Shown here one piece after another: positions 55,824 through 64,000 of a stretch of 64,000 nucleotides of DNA. Origin of the DNA: Streptomyces mutabilis (lineage in GTDB: Bacteria > Actinomycetota > Actinomycetes > Streptomycetales > Streptomycetaceae); contig NZ_BMTT01000015.1 of the NCBI RefSeq assembly GCF_014649815.1, positions 1 to 64,000 of the forward strand, read 5' to 3'. The position numbers and the translations under genes are program-made. The notes under the pieces were generated by a model. That model was not told the DNA's origin. It did not search any database and saw nothing but the letters and a program-made list of their open reading frames with translations. Position 1 is the stretch's first letter; each line of letters starts with the position of its first letter.

Positions 55824-58800
55824 GTGTCCAAGCCGCCGTTCACGCACCTGCACGTCCACACCCAGTACTCGCTGCTGGACGGTGCCGCGCGGCTGAAGGA
55901 CATGTTCAACGCCTGCAACGAGATGGGCATGACGCACATCGCCATGTCCGACCACGGCAACCTGCACGGGGCCTACGACTTCTTCCACTCCGCGCAGAAG
56001 GCCGGGGTCACCCCGATCATCGGCATCGAGGCGTACGTCGCACCCGAGTCCCGCCGCAACAAGCGCAAGATCCAGTGGGGCCAGCCGCACCAGAAGCGGG
56101 ACGACGTCTCGGGTTCCGGCGGTTACACCCACAAGACCATGTGGGCCGTCAACAGCACCGGCCTGCACAACCTCTTCCGGCTCTCCTCCGACGCCTACGC
56201 CGAGGGCTGGCTGCAGAAGTGGCCCCGGATGGACAAGGAGACCATCTCCCAGTGGTCCGAGGGCATCGTCGCCTCCACCGGCTGCCCCTCCGGCGAGGTG
56301 CAGACCCGGCTGCGCCTCGGCCACTTCGACGAGGCGTTGAAGGCGGCCGCCGACTACCAGGACATCTTCGGCAAGGACCGGTACTTCCTGGAGCTGATGG
56401 ACCACGGCATCGAGATCGAGCACCGGGTCCGCGACGGCCTCCTGGAGATCGGCAGGAAGCTCGGCATCCCGCCGCTGGTGACCAACGACTCGCACTACAC
56501 GTACGCGCACGAGGCGACCGCCCACGACGCCCTGCTGTGCATCCAGACCGGCAAGAACCTCTCCGACCCGGACCGCTTCCGCTTCGACGGCACCGGCTAC
56601 TACCTGAAGTCGACGGACGAGATGTACGCCATCGACTCCTCCGACGCCTGGCAGGAGGGCTGCGCCAACACGCGCCTGATCGCCGAGATGGTCGACACCA
56701 CCGGCATGTTCGTCAAGCGCGACCTCATGCCGAAGTTCGACATCCCCGAGGGGTACACCGAGGTCACCTGGTTCCAGGAGGAGGTCCGCCGCGGCATGGC
56801 CCGCCGCTTCCCCGGCGGCGTCCCGGAGGACCGCCAGAAGCAGGCCGAATACGAGATGGACGTCATCATCCAGATGGGGTTCCCGGGCTACTTCCTCGTG
56901 GTCGCCGACTTCATCATGTGGGCGAAGAACCAGGGCATCGCGGTGGGCCCCGGCCGAGGCTCCGCGGCCGGTTCGATCGTGGCGTACGCCATGGGCATCA
57001 CCGACCTCGACCCGATCCCGCACGGCCTGATCTTCGAGCGGTTCCTCAACCCGGAGCGCGTCTCCATGCCCGACGTCGACATCGACTTCGACGAGCGTCG
57101 GCGCGTGGAGGTGATCAGGTACGTGACGGAGAAGTACGGCGCCGACAAGGTCGCCATGATCGGCACGTACGGCAAGATCAAGGCGAAGAACGCCATCAAG
57201 GACTCCGCGCGCGTGCTGGGCTACCCGTACGCCATGGGCGACCGGCTCACCAAGGCCATGCCCGCCGACGTCCTCGGCAAGGGCATCGACCTCAACGGCA
57301 TCACGGACCCGACCCACCCGCGCTACAGCGAGGCCGGCGAGATCCGCGCGATGTACGAGAACGAGCCGGACGTGAAGAAGGTCATCGACACCGCCAAGGG
57401 CGTCGAGGGCCTGGTCCGGCAGATGGGCGTGCACGCGGCCGGCGTGATCATGTCCAGCGAGCCGATCGTCGACCACGCCCCGATCTGGGTGCGGCACACC
57501 GACGGCGTGACCATCACGCAGTGGGACTACCCGCAGTGCGAGTCGCTCGGCCTGCTGAAGATGGACTTCCTCGGCCTGCGCAACCTCACGATCATGGACG
57601 ACGCCGTCAAGATGGTGAAGTCCAACAAGGGCATCGACCTCGACCTGCTGTCGCTTCCGCTGGACGACCCCACGACCTTCGAACTGCTCCAGCGCGGCGA
57701 CACGCTGGGCGTCTTCCAGTTCGACGGCGGCCCCATGCGCTCGCTCCTGCGGCTGATGAAGCCCGACAACTTCGAGGACATCTCCGCCGTCTCCGCGCTC
57801 TACCGTCCCGGCCCCATGGGCATGGACTCGCACACCAACTACGCGCTGCGCAAGAACGGCCTCCAGGAGATCACGCCGATCCACAAGGAGCTGGAGGAGC
57901 CCCTCCAGGAGGTCCTGGCGGTCACCTACGGCCTGATCGTCTACCAGGAGCAGGTGCAGAAGGCCGCCCAGATCATCGCCGGCTACTCGCTCGGCGAGGC
58001 CGACATCCTGCGCCGCGTGATGGGCAAGAAGAAGCCCGAGGAACTGGAGAAGAACTTCGTCATCTTCCAGGCCGGCGCCCGGAAGAACGGCTACAGCGAC
58101 GAAGCCATCCAGGCCCTGTGGGACGTGCTCGTCCCCTTCGCCGGCTACGCCTTCAACAAGGCGCACTCGGCCGCGTACGGACTGGTCTCGTACTGGACGG
58201 CGTACCTCAAGGCGAACCACCCCGCCGAGTACATGGCCGCCCTGCTCACCTCGGTCAAGGACGACAAGGACAAGTCGGCCGTCTACCTGAACGAGTGCCG
58301 GCGCATGGGCATCAAGGTGCTGCCGCCCAACGTCAACGAGTCGATGTCGAACTTCGCCGCGCAGGGCGACGACGTGATCCTCTTCGGCCTCTCCGCGGTG
58401 CGCAACGTCGGCACCAACGTGGTCGAGTCGATCATCAGGTGCCGCAAGGCCAAGGGGAAGTACACCTCCTTCCCCGACTACCTGGACAAGGTGGAGGCGG
58501 TCGTCTGCAACAAGCGGACGACGGAGTCGCTGATCAAGGCCGGCGCCTTCGACGAGATGGGGCACACCCGCAAGGGCCTCACAGCGCAGTACGAACCGAT
58601 GATCGACAACGTGGTCGCGGTCAAGCGCAAGGAGGCCGAGGGCCAGTTCGACCTCTTCGGCGGCATGGGCGACGAGCAGACCGAGGAGCCGGGCTTCGGA
58701 CTGGACGTGGTCTTCAGCGAGGAGGAGTGGGACAAGACCTATCTCCTCGCCCAGGAGCGGGAGATGCTCGGCCTCTACGTCTCCGACCACCCGCTCTTCG

Positions 58801-59363
58801 GTCTGGAGCACGTGCTGTCCGACAAGGCCGACGCGGGCATCTCCCAGCTCACCGGCGGTGACTACGGCGACGGCGCGGTCGTCACCATCGGCGGCATCAT
58901 CTCCGGCCTCCAACGCAAGATGACCAAGCAGGGCAACGCCTGGGCCATCGCCACCGTCGAGGACCTGGCCGGCTCCATCGAGTGCATGTTCTTCCCGGCG
59001 ACCTACCAGCTGGTGTCCACCCAACTCGTCGAGGACGCCGTGGTCTTCGTCAAGGGGCGCCTGGACAAGCGCGAGGACGTGCCGCGCCTGGTCGCGATGG
59101 AGCTGATGGTCCCCGACCTGTCCAACGCGGGCACCAACGCGCCCGTGGTCCTCACCATCCCGGCCACCCGGGTCACTCCGCCGATGGTCAGCCGCCTCGG
59201 CGAGATCCTCACCCACCACCGGGGCGACAGCGAGGTGCGGATCAGGCTCCAGGGGCCGACGAAGACGACCGTGTTGCGCCTGGACCGGCACCGGGTCAAG
59301 CCCGACCCGGCGTTGTTCGGCGACCTGAAGGTGCTGCTCGGTCCGTCCTGCCTGGCGAGCTGA
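55824..59363 (+). CDS. dnaE: DNA polymerase III alpha subunit DnaE
   Basis: The replicative polymerase of Streptomyces, 1179 residues, with bacterial DnaE1 organisation. The N-terminal PHP domain begins FTHLHVHTQYSLLDG with intact histidines (metal-dependent proofreading in actinobacteria). The palm has GPGRGSAAGSIVAYAMG and PDVDIDFDERRRVE with the catalytic aspartates. Helix-hairpin-helix and OB-fold segments (about 1010-1090) complete the C-terminus. The start is a GTG preceded by CCAGGAGG. It stands alone, divergent from the DUF2252 gene. Streptomyces may also carry a second dnaE, not in this window. Confidence 0.97.
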   Translation: MSKPPFTHLHVHTQYSLLDGAARLKDMFNACNEMGMTHIAMSDHGNLHGAYDFFHSAQKAGVTPIIGIEAYVAPESRRNKRKIQWGQPHQKRDDVSGSGGYTHKTMWAVNSTGLHNLFRLSSDAYAEGWLQKWPRMDKETISQWSEGIVASTGCPSGEVQTRLRLGHFDEALKAAADYQDIFGKDRYFLELMDHGIEIEHRVRDGLLEIGRKLGIPPLVTNDSHYTYAHEATAHDALLCIQTGKNLSDPDRFRFDGTGYYLKSTDEMYAIDSSDAWQEGCANTRLIAEMVDTTGMFVKRDLMPKFDIPEGYTEVTWFQEEVRRGMARRFPGGVPEDRQKQAEYEMDVIIQMGFPGYFLVVADFIMWAKNQGIAVGPGRGSAAGSIVAYAMGITDLDPIPHGLIFERFLNPERVSMPDVDIDFDERRRVEVIRYVTEKYGADKVAMIGTYGKIKAKNAIKDSARVLGYPYAMGDRLTKAMPADVLGKGIDLNGITDPTHPRYSEAGEIRAMYENEPDVKKVIDTAKGVEGLVRQMGVHAAGVIMSSEPIVDHAPIWVRHTDGVTITQWDYPQCESLGLLKMDFLGLRNLTIMDDAVKMVKSNKGIDLDLLSLPLDDPTTFELLQRGDTLGVFQFDGGPMRSLLRLMKPDNFEDISAVSALYRPGPMGMDSHTNYALRKNGLQEITPIHKELEEPLQEVLAVTYGLIVYQEQVQKAAQIIAGYSLGEADILRRVMGKKKPEELEKNFVIFQAGARKNGYSDEAIQALWDVLVPFAGYAFNKAHSAAYGLVSYWTAYLKANHPAEYMAALLTSVKDDKDKSAVYLNECRRMGIKVLPPNVNESMSNFAAQGDDVILFGLSAVRNVGTNVVESIIRCRKAKGKYTSFPDYLDKVEAVVCNKRTTESLIKAGAFDEMGHTRKGLTAQYEPMIDNVVAVKRKEAEGQFDLFGGMGDEQTEEPGFGLDVVFSEEEWDKTYLLAQEREMLGLYVSDHPLFGLEHVLSDKADAGISQLTGGDYGDGAVVTIGGIISGLQRKMTKQGNAWAIATVEDLAGSIECMFFPATYQLVSTQLVEDAVVFVKGRLDKREDVPRLVAMELMVPDLSNAGTNAPVVLTIPATRVTPPMVSRLGEILTHHRGDSEVRIRLQGPTKTTVLRLDRHRVKPDPALFGDLKVLLGPSCLAS

Positions 59364-59372
59364 GCGCGGAAA

Positions 59373-59412
59373 CGAGGAAGGGGGCGCGCCGGGCATCCGG
59401 GCGCCCCCCTCG
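59373..59412. terminator. Bidirectional terminator between dnaE and the small basic gene
   Basis: GGGGGCGC (59380-59387) and GCGCCCCC (59401-59408) pair with a 13-nt loop, and CGAG/CTCG can extend the stem after an AA bulge. It lies 10 bp after the dnaE stop, between convergent genes. Confidence 0.7.
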
Positions 59413-59447
59413 TCCGTGCGGGGCCGCAACGGCCCCTCGCGCGGCCG

Positions 59448-59615
59448 TCAGTTGTGGCCGAAGCGCTTCTGCCGCTTGCGGGAGGCGGCGTCGCCGGGCG
59501 TCGTCAGCGTCGGGGAGTGCTGCTCCTCGCGGTCCATGACGGCGGACTCGGCGGCCTGCGGGGCGCGGGCGGACTGGGGCTGCTTACGGTCACGGCTGTT
59601 CTTGTTCTTGGCCAT
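59448..59615 (-). CDS. Small basic protein of unknown function
   Basis: A 55-residue open frame with a near-perfect AGGAGGT ribosome binding site 8 bp before its ATG. The protein starts MAKNKNSRDRKQPQ and ends RKRQKRFGHN; it is Lys/Arg/Asn/Gln-rich and has no hydrophobic segment. It is in normal high-GC codon use, and its stop is just upstream of the dnaE terminator hairpin. Similar small basic proteins are common in Streptomyces, but no function is known to me. Confidence 0.75.
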   Translation of the reverse strand: MAKNKNSRDRKQPQSARAPQAAESAVMDREEQHSPTLTTPGDAASRKRQKRFGHN

Positions 59616-59839
59616 GGTGATCTACCTCCTGAGGGGGATCTAGGGGCCAGGGCCGGAACCAGACTCACATAGGCCAACAAAGAACGCATATCGGGCAATT
59701 ACCGTGCGTGACGCGGGTCATCCGGGCGCGGGGTGCGGAAACGCCACGCCGAAGATCGAGTTCGCGCCGTTAACCTCCGCGTGGTCGGGCAGACTCGAAG
59801 GAAGCCCGAAGCAAACCTCCCGGAAAGAGGGTGGATCGC

Positions 59840-61057
59840 GTGGACCGCTGCATCGTCCTGGTGGACGCCGGGTATCTGCTGGGGGCCGCCGCCAGTCTCC
59901 TCGCCGGTGAGCCCTCACGCTCCCGCATCACCGTCGATCACGCCGCCCTCATCCAGGGCCTGCGCGACCGCGCCGAGTCCGACACGCAGCAGCCGCTGCT
60001 GCGCATCTACTGGTTCGACGGCGCTCCCGACCGCGTCCCGCAGCCCGAGCACCGCCGGCTGCGCGTGATGCCGCGCGTCACCGTCCGGCTCGGCGCCCTC
60101 ACCCGCAGTGACGGACGCTGGGCGCAGAAGGGCGTGGACGCCGCCATGCACGCCGAGCTGACCGAACTGGCCCGCAACCGCGCCTGCTCCGACGTCGTCC
60201 TCGTCACCGGCGACGGCGACCTGCTGCCCGGCATGATGGCCGCCAAGGAACACGGCGTCGCCGTCCACCTGTGGGCCGTGCAGGCCGCTGACGGCGACTA
60301 CAACCAGTCCGAGGATCTGGTCGCCGAGGCCGACGAGCGACGCGTCCTGGACCGTACGTGGATCACCAAGGCGGTACGCGCCAAGGAACTCGGCGGGATC
60401 TGCGCGCCCCCGCCCGTGCCCCGCCCCGAGATCGCCGCGATCCTCTCCGCCCCGCTGCCCGAGTCCGCCCTCTCCGGCACCGCCGAGCGGCCCGCCGTGG
60501 AACCCGCGCGCTCCGCCAGGACCGAGACCCCGCGCAACGGCGGCGAGGAGCGCGTACCGCCCCCCAAGGGCGTGCCCACCCCCAAGGACCTGGCCGCCCT
60601 GCGCGCCCCCGGCCCCCACTCCGCCCCGCACCCCCCGACGAGCGCCACCCTGCGCTGGTCCTCCGACAAGGGCTGGGTCGACCGGCCGGCCGCCGAACCG
60701 GCCGAGGCCGCCTCGATGCCGACGCTGGCGCAGCTCACCACGGCCGAGCAGCGCTGGGCCGACCGCGAGGAGGACATCACCACGGTCGGCGGTGATCCGT
60801 ACGAGGTCGGGCAGGTCTTCGCCCGCCGCTGGCTGGAGCGCCTCGGCGACCACGGCCACCTGCAGCGGCTCTCCGGGATGTATCCCCGCATCCCGCACCG
60901 CGTCGACGGTGAGCTGCTGCGCTACGCCGCCCGCTTCGGGCTGCTCGCCCACAAGGACGACCAGATCGACGAGCGCGACCGGTACGCGATCCGGGCGGGC
61001 TTCTGGCGGGAGGTCGACGTCCGCACGGCGACCGAGCGCACCCCCGCGGCGGAGTGA
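59840..61057 (+). CDS. NYN-domain (PIN-like) protein
   Basis: A 405-residue protein with an N-terminal NYN domain of the PIN-like nuclease superfamily. D9 in CIVLVDAGYLLG, the aspartate in QKGVDAAMHAEL and the aspartates in VLVTGDGDLLPGMMAAKEHG are the acidic cluster expected of a metal-dependent RNase. About 185-290 is a Pro/Ala-rich linker. The C-terminal part (about 310-400, VFARRWLERLGDHGHLQRLS) is helical and may bind RNA. A GTG at 59840 is preferred because GAAAGAGGG lies 8 bp upstream; a GTG three codons earlier also exists. Confidence 0.85.
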   Translation: MDRCIVLVDAGYLLGAAASLLAGEPSRSRITVDHAALIQGLRDRAESDTQQPLLRIYWFDGAPDRVPQPEHRRLRVMPRVTVRLGALTRSDGRWAQKGVDAAMHAELTELARNRACSDVVLVTGDGDLLPGMMAAKEHGVAVHLWAVQAADGDYNQSEDLVAEADERRVLDRTWITKAVRAKELGGICAPPPVPRPEIAAILSAPLPESALSGTAERPAVEPARSARTETPRNGGEERVPPPKGVPTPKDLAALRAPGPHSAPHPPTSATLRWSSDKGWVDRPAAEPAEAASMPTLAQLTTAEQRWADREEDITTVGGDPYEVGQVFARRWLERLGDHGHLQRLSGMYPRIPHRVDGELLRYAARFGLLAHKDDQIDERDRYAIRAGFWREVDVRTATERTPAAE

Positions 61058-61138
61058 GGCCCCGGCTTCCCCGTGCGTTCCTCGGCTGAACCGACACTTA
61101 TGGGCGGACCCGAGGGCGGGGCGGAGGGACGGACCCCG

Positions 61139-61144
61139 TAGTCT
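61139..61144 (+). promoter_or_regulatory. -10-like element immediately before the ABC transporter genes
   Basis: TAGTCT lies 8 bp before the GTG start, with no ribosome binding site between, so the ATPase mRNA may be leaderless. The -35 is not convincing. Confidence 0.35.
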
Positions 61145-61152
61145 CGTCCCTT

Positions 61153-62172
61153 GTGAGTACGCGCGCGGCACAGGCACTTCGACCCGGTGGCGGTGCGGTG
61201 TGCGCGGTGCGCGGACTGACCAAGACCTATCCCGCGGTACGCGGTCGGCGGGGCGTTCCCGCGACTCCGGAGGTCCGGGCCACCGACGACGTGTCCCTGG
61301 ACATCCGCCGCGGTGAGATCTTCGGCCTGCTCGGGCCGAACGGAGCCGGCAAGTCCACCCTCGTGCGCCAGCTGACCGGCCTCATGCGCCCCGACGGCGG
61401 CAGCGTGCAGATCCTCGGCCACGACATCGTGCGCCACCCGGAGCGGGCCGCCCGCATCCTCGCCTACCTCGGGCAGGAGTCCAGCGCCCTGGACGAGCTG
61501 ACCGTGTCGCTCGCCGCCGAGACCACCGGACGGCTGCGCGGCCTCGAGGTGCGGCGGGCCCGCGCCGAGCGGGACGCGGTCCTCGAGGAGCTGGGCCTGA
61601 CCCCGATCGCCTCCCGTCCGATCAAGAAGCTCTCCGGCGGCCAGCGCCGCCTGGCCTGCTTCGCCGCCGTGCTGGTGGGGGAGCGTCCGCTGCTCGTCCT
61701 TGACGAGCCGACCACCGGCATGGATCCGGTGGCCCGGCGCGCGGTGTGGGCGGCGGTCGACCGCCGGCGCGCCGAGCTCGGCACCACCGTCCTGCTCGTC
61801 ACCCACAACGTCATCGAAGCCGAGACCGTCCTCGACCGGGTCGCCGTCCTCGACCGGGGACGCGTGATCGCCTGCGACACGCCCTCCGGCCTCAAGGAGA
61901 AGGTCGCCGGCGAGGTCCGCGTCGACCTGGTGTGGCGCGAGACCGCACCGCTGAACGTCCCGGAGGTCGCCGCTCTGCGCGACCGCGCCGCCGAGTCCGG
62001 CCGCCGCTGGACGCTCCGGCTCGCCCCTGAGGAGGCCCGCGCGGTCGTCGCCACCGTCACCGGCGGCGCCGCCTTCGCCGCCCTGGACGACTTCACCCTC
62101 GCCACGCCCAGCCTCGAGGACGTGTACCTGGCCCTGGGCGGCGCCGCGCGACAGGGGCTGGTGAGGGCTTGA
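61153..62172 (+). CDS. ABC transporter ATP-binding protein (ABC-2 exporter type)
   Basis: A 339-residue ATPase. Walker A is GPNGAGKST (61-69), the signature is LSGGQRR (about 162-168), Walker B is LLVLDEPTTGMDP and the switch histidine is in LLVTHNV. All are intact, in contrast to the degenerate ATPase at 12.5 kb. A short extra loop (about 29-41) separates the first strand from the core. The C-terminal 100 residues resemble DrrA/CcmA-type export ATPases. It pairs with the permease downstream. The substrate is unknown. Confidence 0.92.
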   Translation: MSTRAAQALRPGGGAVCAVRGLTKTYPAVRGRRGVPATPEVRATDDVSLDIRRGEIFGLLGPNGAGKSTLVRQLTGLMRPDGGSVQILGHDIVRHPERAARILAYLGQESSALDELTVSLAAETTGRLRGLEVRRARAERDAVLEELGLTPIASRPIKKLSGGQRRLACFAAVLVGERPLLVLDEPTTGMDPVARRAVWAAVDRRRAELGTTVLLVTHNVIEAETVLDRVAVLDRGRVIACDTPSGLKEKVAGEVRVDLVWRETAPLNVPEVAALRDRAAESGRRWTLRLAPEEARAVVATVTGGAAFAALDDFTLATPSLEDVYLALGGAARQGLVRA

Positions 62173-62201
62173 ACACCCCGACGGCGAGCGGCGGGGGCGG
62201 A

Positions 62202-62303
62202 GTGAGCACACCGGCCGCCGCGTCCGTACCCATCAGGACGGCCGCCACGAACGACCCCCAGCGAGCTTCGAACGACCCGACGAAGGGGAGCAGCGCGACG
62301 TGA
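62202..62303 (+). CDS. Possible 33-residue leader ORF before the ABC permease
   Basis: A GTG-initiated 33-codon frame (MSTPAAASVPIRTAATNDPQ and so on) fills the gap between ATPase and permease and ends in a GTGA overlap with the permease start. A weak GGCGGGGGCGG precedes it. The coupling geometry is gene-like, but the length and composition give little support. It may be an incidental frame. Confidence 0.25.
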   Translation: MSTPAAASVPIRTAATNDPQRASNDPTKGSSAT

Positions 62304-63124
62304 GTGTCGTACCCGCCGATGTTCTGCCGGGCGGTGCCCTGGCCGTCGAGGAGCAGGGCGCCGTCGGCGCGGCCGAGCTCGCCCCCAAGGCGCGGCTGTG
62401 GCCCTCCCTGGTGGCCGTGTACCGGGCGCAGCTGTCCCGGGCGCGGGTCGCGCGCATCCCGCTGCTGTTCGTGGCCACCTTCCAGTCGATCGGCATCATG
62501 ATCCTGATGCGCGGCGTCGTGGACGGCGGCGGTGAGGCGCGGGCCGTCGTCGCCGGGTCGGCGGTACTCGTCGTGGCCTTCGTCGCGCTGAACCTCCTCG
62601 CCCAGTACTTCGGGCAGCTGCGCGCGAGCGGCGGCCTCGACCACTACGCGACGCTGCCGGTGCCGCCCGCCGCGGTGGTCCTCGGCGCGGCCGGCGCGTA
62701 CGCGTCCTTCACCGTGCCGGGGACCGTGGTGACCGCGGTGACCGGCTGTCTGCTGTTCGGGCTGCCGATGACCCACCTGTGGGTGCTGGTGGCCGTGATC
62801 CCGCTGGCGGGCGCCGCGCTCGCCGGCCTGGGCGCGGCCCTGGGGCTGCTCGCGCCCCGGCCCGAGTTCGCCACCCTCCTCGGCCAGCTGGGCATGTCGG
62901 CGGCGCTGCTGCTGGGCGTGCTGCCGGCCGAGCGGATGCCCGAGGTGGTACGCCTCGCGCGGGACCTGCTGCCGTCGACGTACGGCGTGGAGGCCTTCGC
63001 ACGCTCGTTCGGGGACCGGCCCGACTGGGCCTTCGTCCTCGGCGACCTCGCGGTGTGCGCCGTGGTCGGGGTGATCTCGCTGGCCGTCGCCACCTGGGCG
63101 TACCGCCGTGCCGCCGTCCGGTGA
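62300..63124 (+). CDS. ABC-2 type transporter permease
   Basis: A 274-residue permease with about six transmembrane helices (IPLLFVATFQSIGIMILM, AVVAGSAVLVVAFVALNLLA, YASFTVPGTVVTAVTGCLLF, HLWVLVAVIPLAGAALAGL, LLGQLGMSAALLLGVL and LGDLAVCAVVGVISLAVATW). It forms the exporter with the ATPase upstream. The start is a GTG preceded by AAGGGGAGC. The substrate is unknown. Confidence 0.88.
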   Translation: MSVVPADVLPGGALAVEEQGAVGAAELAPKARLWPSLVAVYRAQLSRARVARIPLLFVATFQSIGIMILMRGVVDGGGEARAVVAGSAVLVVAFVALNLLAQYFGQLRASGGLDHYATLPVPPAAVVLGAAGAYASFTVPGTVVTAVTGCLLFGLPMTHLWVLVAVIPLAGAALAGLGAALGLLAPRPEFATLLGQLGMSAALLLGVLPAERMPEVVRLARDLLPSTYGVEAFARSFGDRPDWAFVLGDLAVCAVVGVISLAVATWAYRRAAVR

Positions 63125-63158
63125 AGCGCCGCACAGGCGGGTTTGGCACGATGGCGGG

Positions 63159-63854
63159 GTGACCGCACCTCTGACTCCGCCACCGCCACCGAACGAACGC
63201 TCGTCGTACCAGGGCGGCCCGGTGCCGCCGCCCGTCGGTGCGCACGCGCTGGGTACTCCGCCCGGCGCCCCCTACGGCACTCACGGCGAGCACGGAGGAC
63301 TGGACGGCCCCGGAATGCTGACCGAAGTACGGCAGGCCGCCGTGACCGTGGCGGCGGTGGCCCTCTCCGGGCTGCTGCTGGGCGTGCTCTGGTGGAAGCT
63401 CGCCCCGAGCGTGCCGCTGGTCGGTGAGATCGTCGGCGACAGGTGGCTGGTCTACCTCAAGGAGTCCGAGGGCGAGCAGTCGGTCGGCGTCGACGGCACC
63501 TTCACGCTGCTCGCGCTCGCGTTCGGGGCGCTCAGTGCGGTGTTCGCCTTCCTGCTGCGGCGGCGCGGTGGCGTGCCGCTGGTGGTGGCGCTGGGCGCCG
63601 GCGGGCTGCTCGGGTCGCTGCTGGCCTGGCGGGTCGGGATCTGGCTCGGGCCCGCCCAGGACGTCATCGCCCACGCCAAGGAGGTCGGCAAGGGCGTTAC
63701 CTTCTCCGCGCCCCTGAAGCTGGGGGCGAAGGGCGCGTTGCTGGCGTGGCCGATCGCGGCGCTGGTGGTCCACCTCGGACTGACCGGCCTGTTCGGGCCC
63801 CGGGACCCGGAGCCCGACCCGTGGCCCGCTCCGTACGGGAAGATCTCCGCCTGA
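63159..63854 (+). CDS. DUF2567 membrane protein
   Basis: A 231-residue membrane protein with a Pro/Gly-rich cytoplasmic N-terminus of about 55 residues. About four transmembrane helices follow (AVTVAAVALSGLLLGVLWWK, FTLLALAFGALSAVFAFLL, VPLVVALGAGGLLGSLLAW, LLAWPIAALVVHLGLTGLFG), with the extracytoplasmic loop VGEIVGDRWLVYLKESEGEQ between the first two. Matches the DUF2567 family of actinobacteria. The start is a GTG 34 bp after the permease stop, so it may share the transcript. Function unknown. Confidence 0.85.
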   Translation: MTAPLTPPPPPNERSSYQGGPVPPPVGAHALGTPPGAPYGTHGEHGGLDGPGMLTEVRQAAVTVAAVALSGLLLGVLWWKLAPSVPLVGEIVGDRWLVYLKESEGEQSVGVDGTFTLLALAFGALSAVFAFLLRRRGGVPLVVALGAGGLLGSLLAWRVGIWLGPAQDVIAHAKEVGKGVTFSAPLKLGAKGALLAWPIAALVVHLGLTGLFGPRDPEPDPWPAPYGKISA

Positions 63855-63886
63855 AAATCTCCGCCCAGCGCCGGCGAGTGACGACG

Positions 63887-63926
63887 ATGCCGCGGACGGG
63901 CGTGGCAGGCCCCGCGTCCGCGGCAT
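63887..63926. terminator. 12-bp stem hairpin near the window end
   Basis: ATGCCGCGGACG (63887-63898) and CGTCCGCGGCAT (63915-63926) pair perfectly with a 16-nt loop, 32 bp after the DUF2567 stop. It likely ends that transcript; the sequence after it is GC-rich and without a visible gene. Confidence 0.7.
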
Positions 63927-64000
63927 AATCCGCCGGACAGGCCCGGACGGCACACGCCTGACGGGCCGGGCCCTGACGGGCCGGGCCGGGCGGCGACCGC

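Overview
The window is a stretch of a high-GC actinomycete chromosome, almost certainly Streptomyces. Third codon positions are strongly G/C-biased, GTG and TTG starts are common, and the gene order around ftsZ (rsmH-ftsL-ftsI-murE-murF-mraY-murD-ftsW-murG-ftsQ-ftsZ-pgeF-yggS-sepF-yggT-divIVA-ileS) is the Streptomyces division/cell-wall (dcw) cluster. It resembles core chromosome throughout: I see no IS element, prophage, CRISPR array, tRNA or rRNA.

Positions 1-15.9 kb hold metabolism and envelope-stress genes. thiO-thiS-thiG form a minus-strand thiamine operon behind a TPP riboswitch, and thiE lies separately at 4.7 kb. Around them are a small beta-rich protein, a ferredoxin-reductase-like flavoprotein, an Rv2175c-family DNA-binding protein, metF (probably leaderless), a Tyr/Gly/Asp-repeat membrane protein and a phytoene-desaturase-like oxidoreductase. 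A three-gene operon follows: an ABC ATPase with degraded nucleotide-binding motifs, a YhgE/Pip membrane protein and a TetR regulator, behind a perfect palindrome. Then come a HEPN-domain protein, a methyltransferase and a DUF3040 membrane protein. A 42-bp perfect palindrome closes this part.

Positions 16.2-21.9 kb carry a minus-strand MoxR ATPase / DUF58 / transglutaminase operon and a beta-carbonic anhydrase.

Positions 22.3-40.3 kb are the dcw cluster, read rightward with tightly coupled genes (ATGA or GTGA overlaps at murF/mraY, mraY/murD and ftsZ/pgeF). It has no mraZ, murC, ddl or ftsA in place. It runs from septal peptidoglycan synthesis (FtsI, FtsW, Mur enzymes, MraY) to the Z-ring (FtsZ, SepF) and polar growth (DivIVA), and ends at a strong terminator.

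Positions 40.4-50.1 kb hold convergent ileS, with an isoleucine T-box leader and an unusual GxHH active-site signature, then a histone-H1-like/DksA zinc-finger fusion, lspA, an RluD-type pseudouridine synthase, a GNAT protein, a Na+/H+ antiporter and an MscS channel. Positions 50.2-64 kb hold a dienelactone-hydrolase-like protein overlapping a PhoD phosphatase tail to tail, a membrane-anchored DsbA-like protein with a membrane neighbour, a DUF2252 protein, dnaE (replicative polymerase alpha subunit), a 55-residue basic protein, a NYN-domain protein, an ABC-2 exporter and a DUF2567 membrane protein.

The most interesting items are the swapped GxHH motif in IleRS2, the nucleotide-binding-defective-looking ABC ATPase in a self-regulated operon, the H1-DksA fusion, the RNase-like Rx4H motif in the solitary HEPN protein, and several RNA or palindromic elements.
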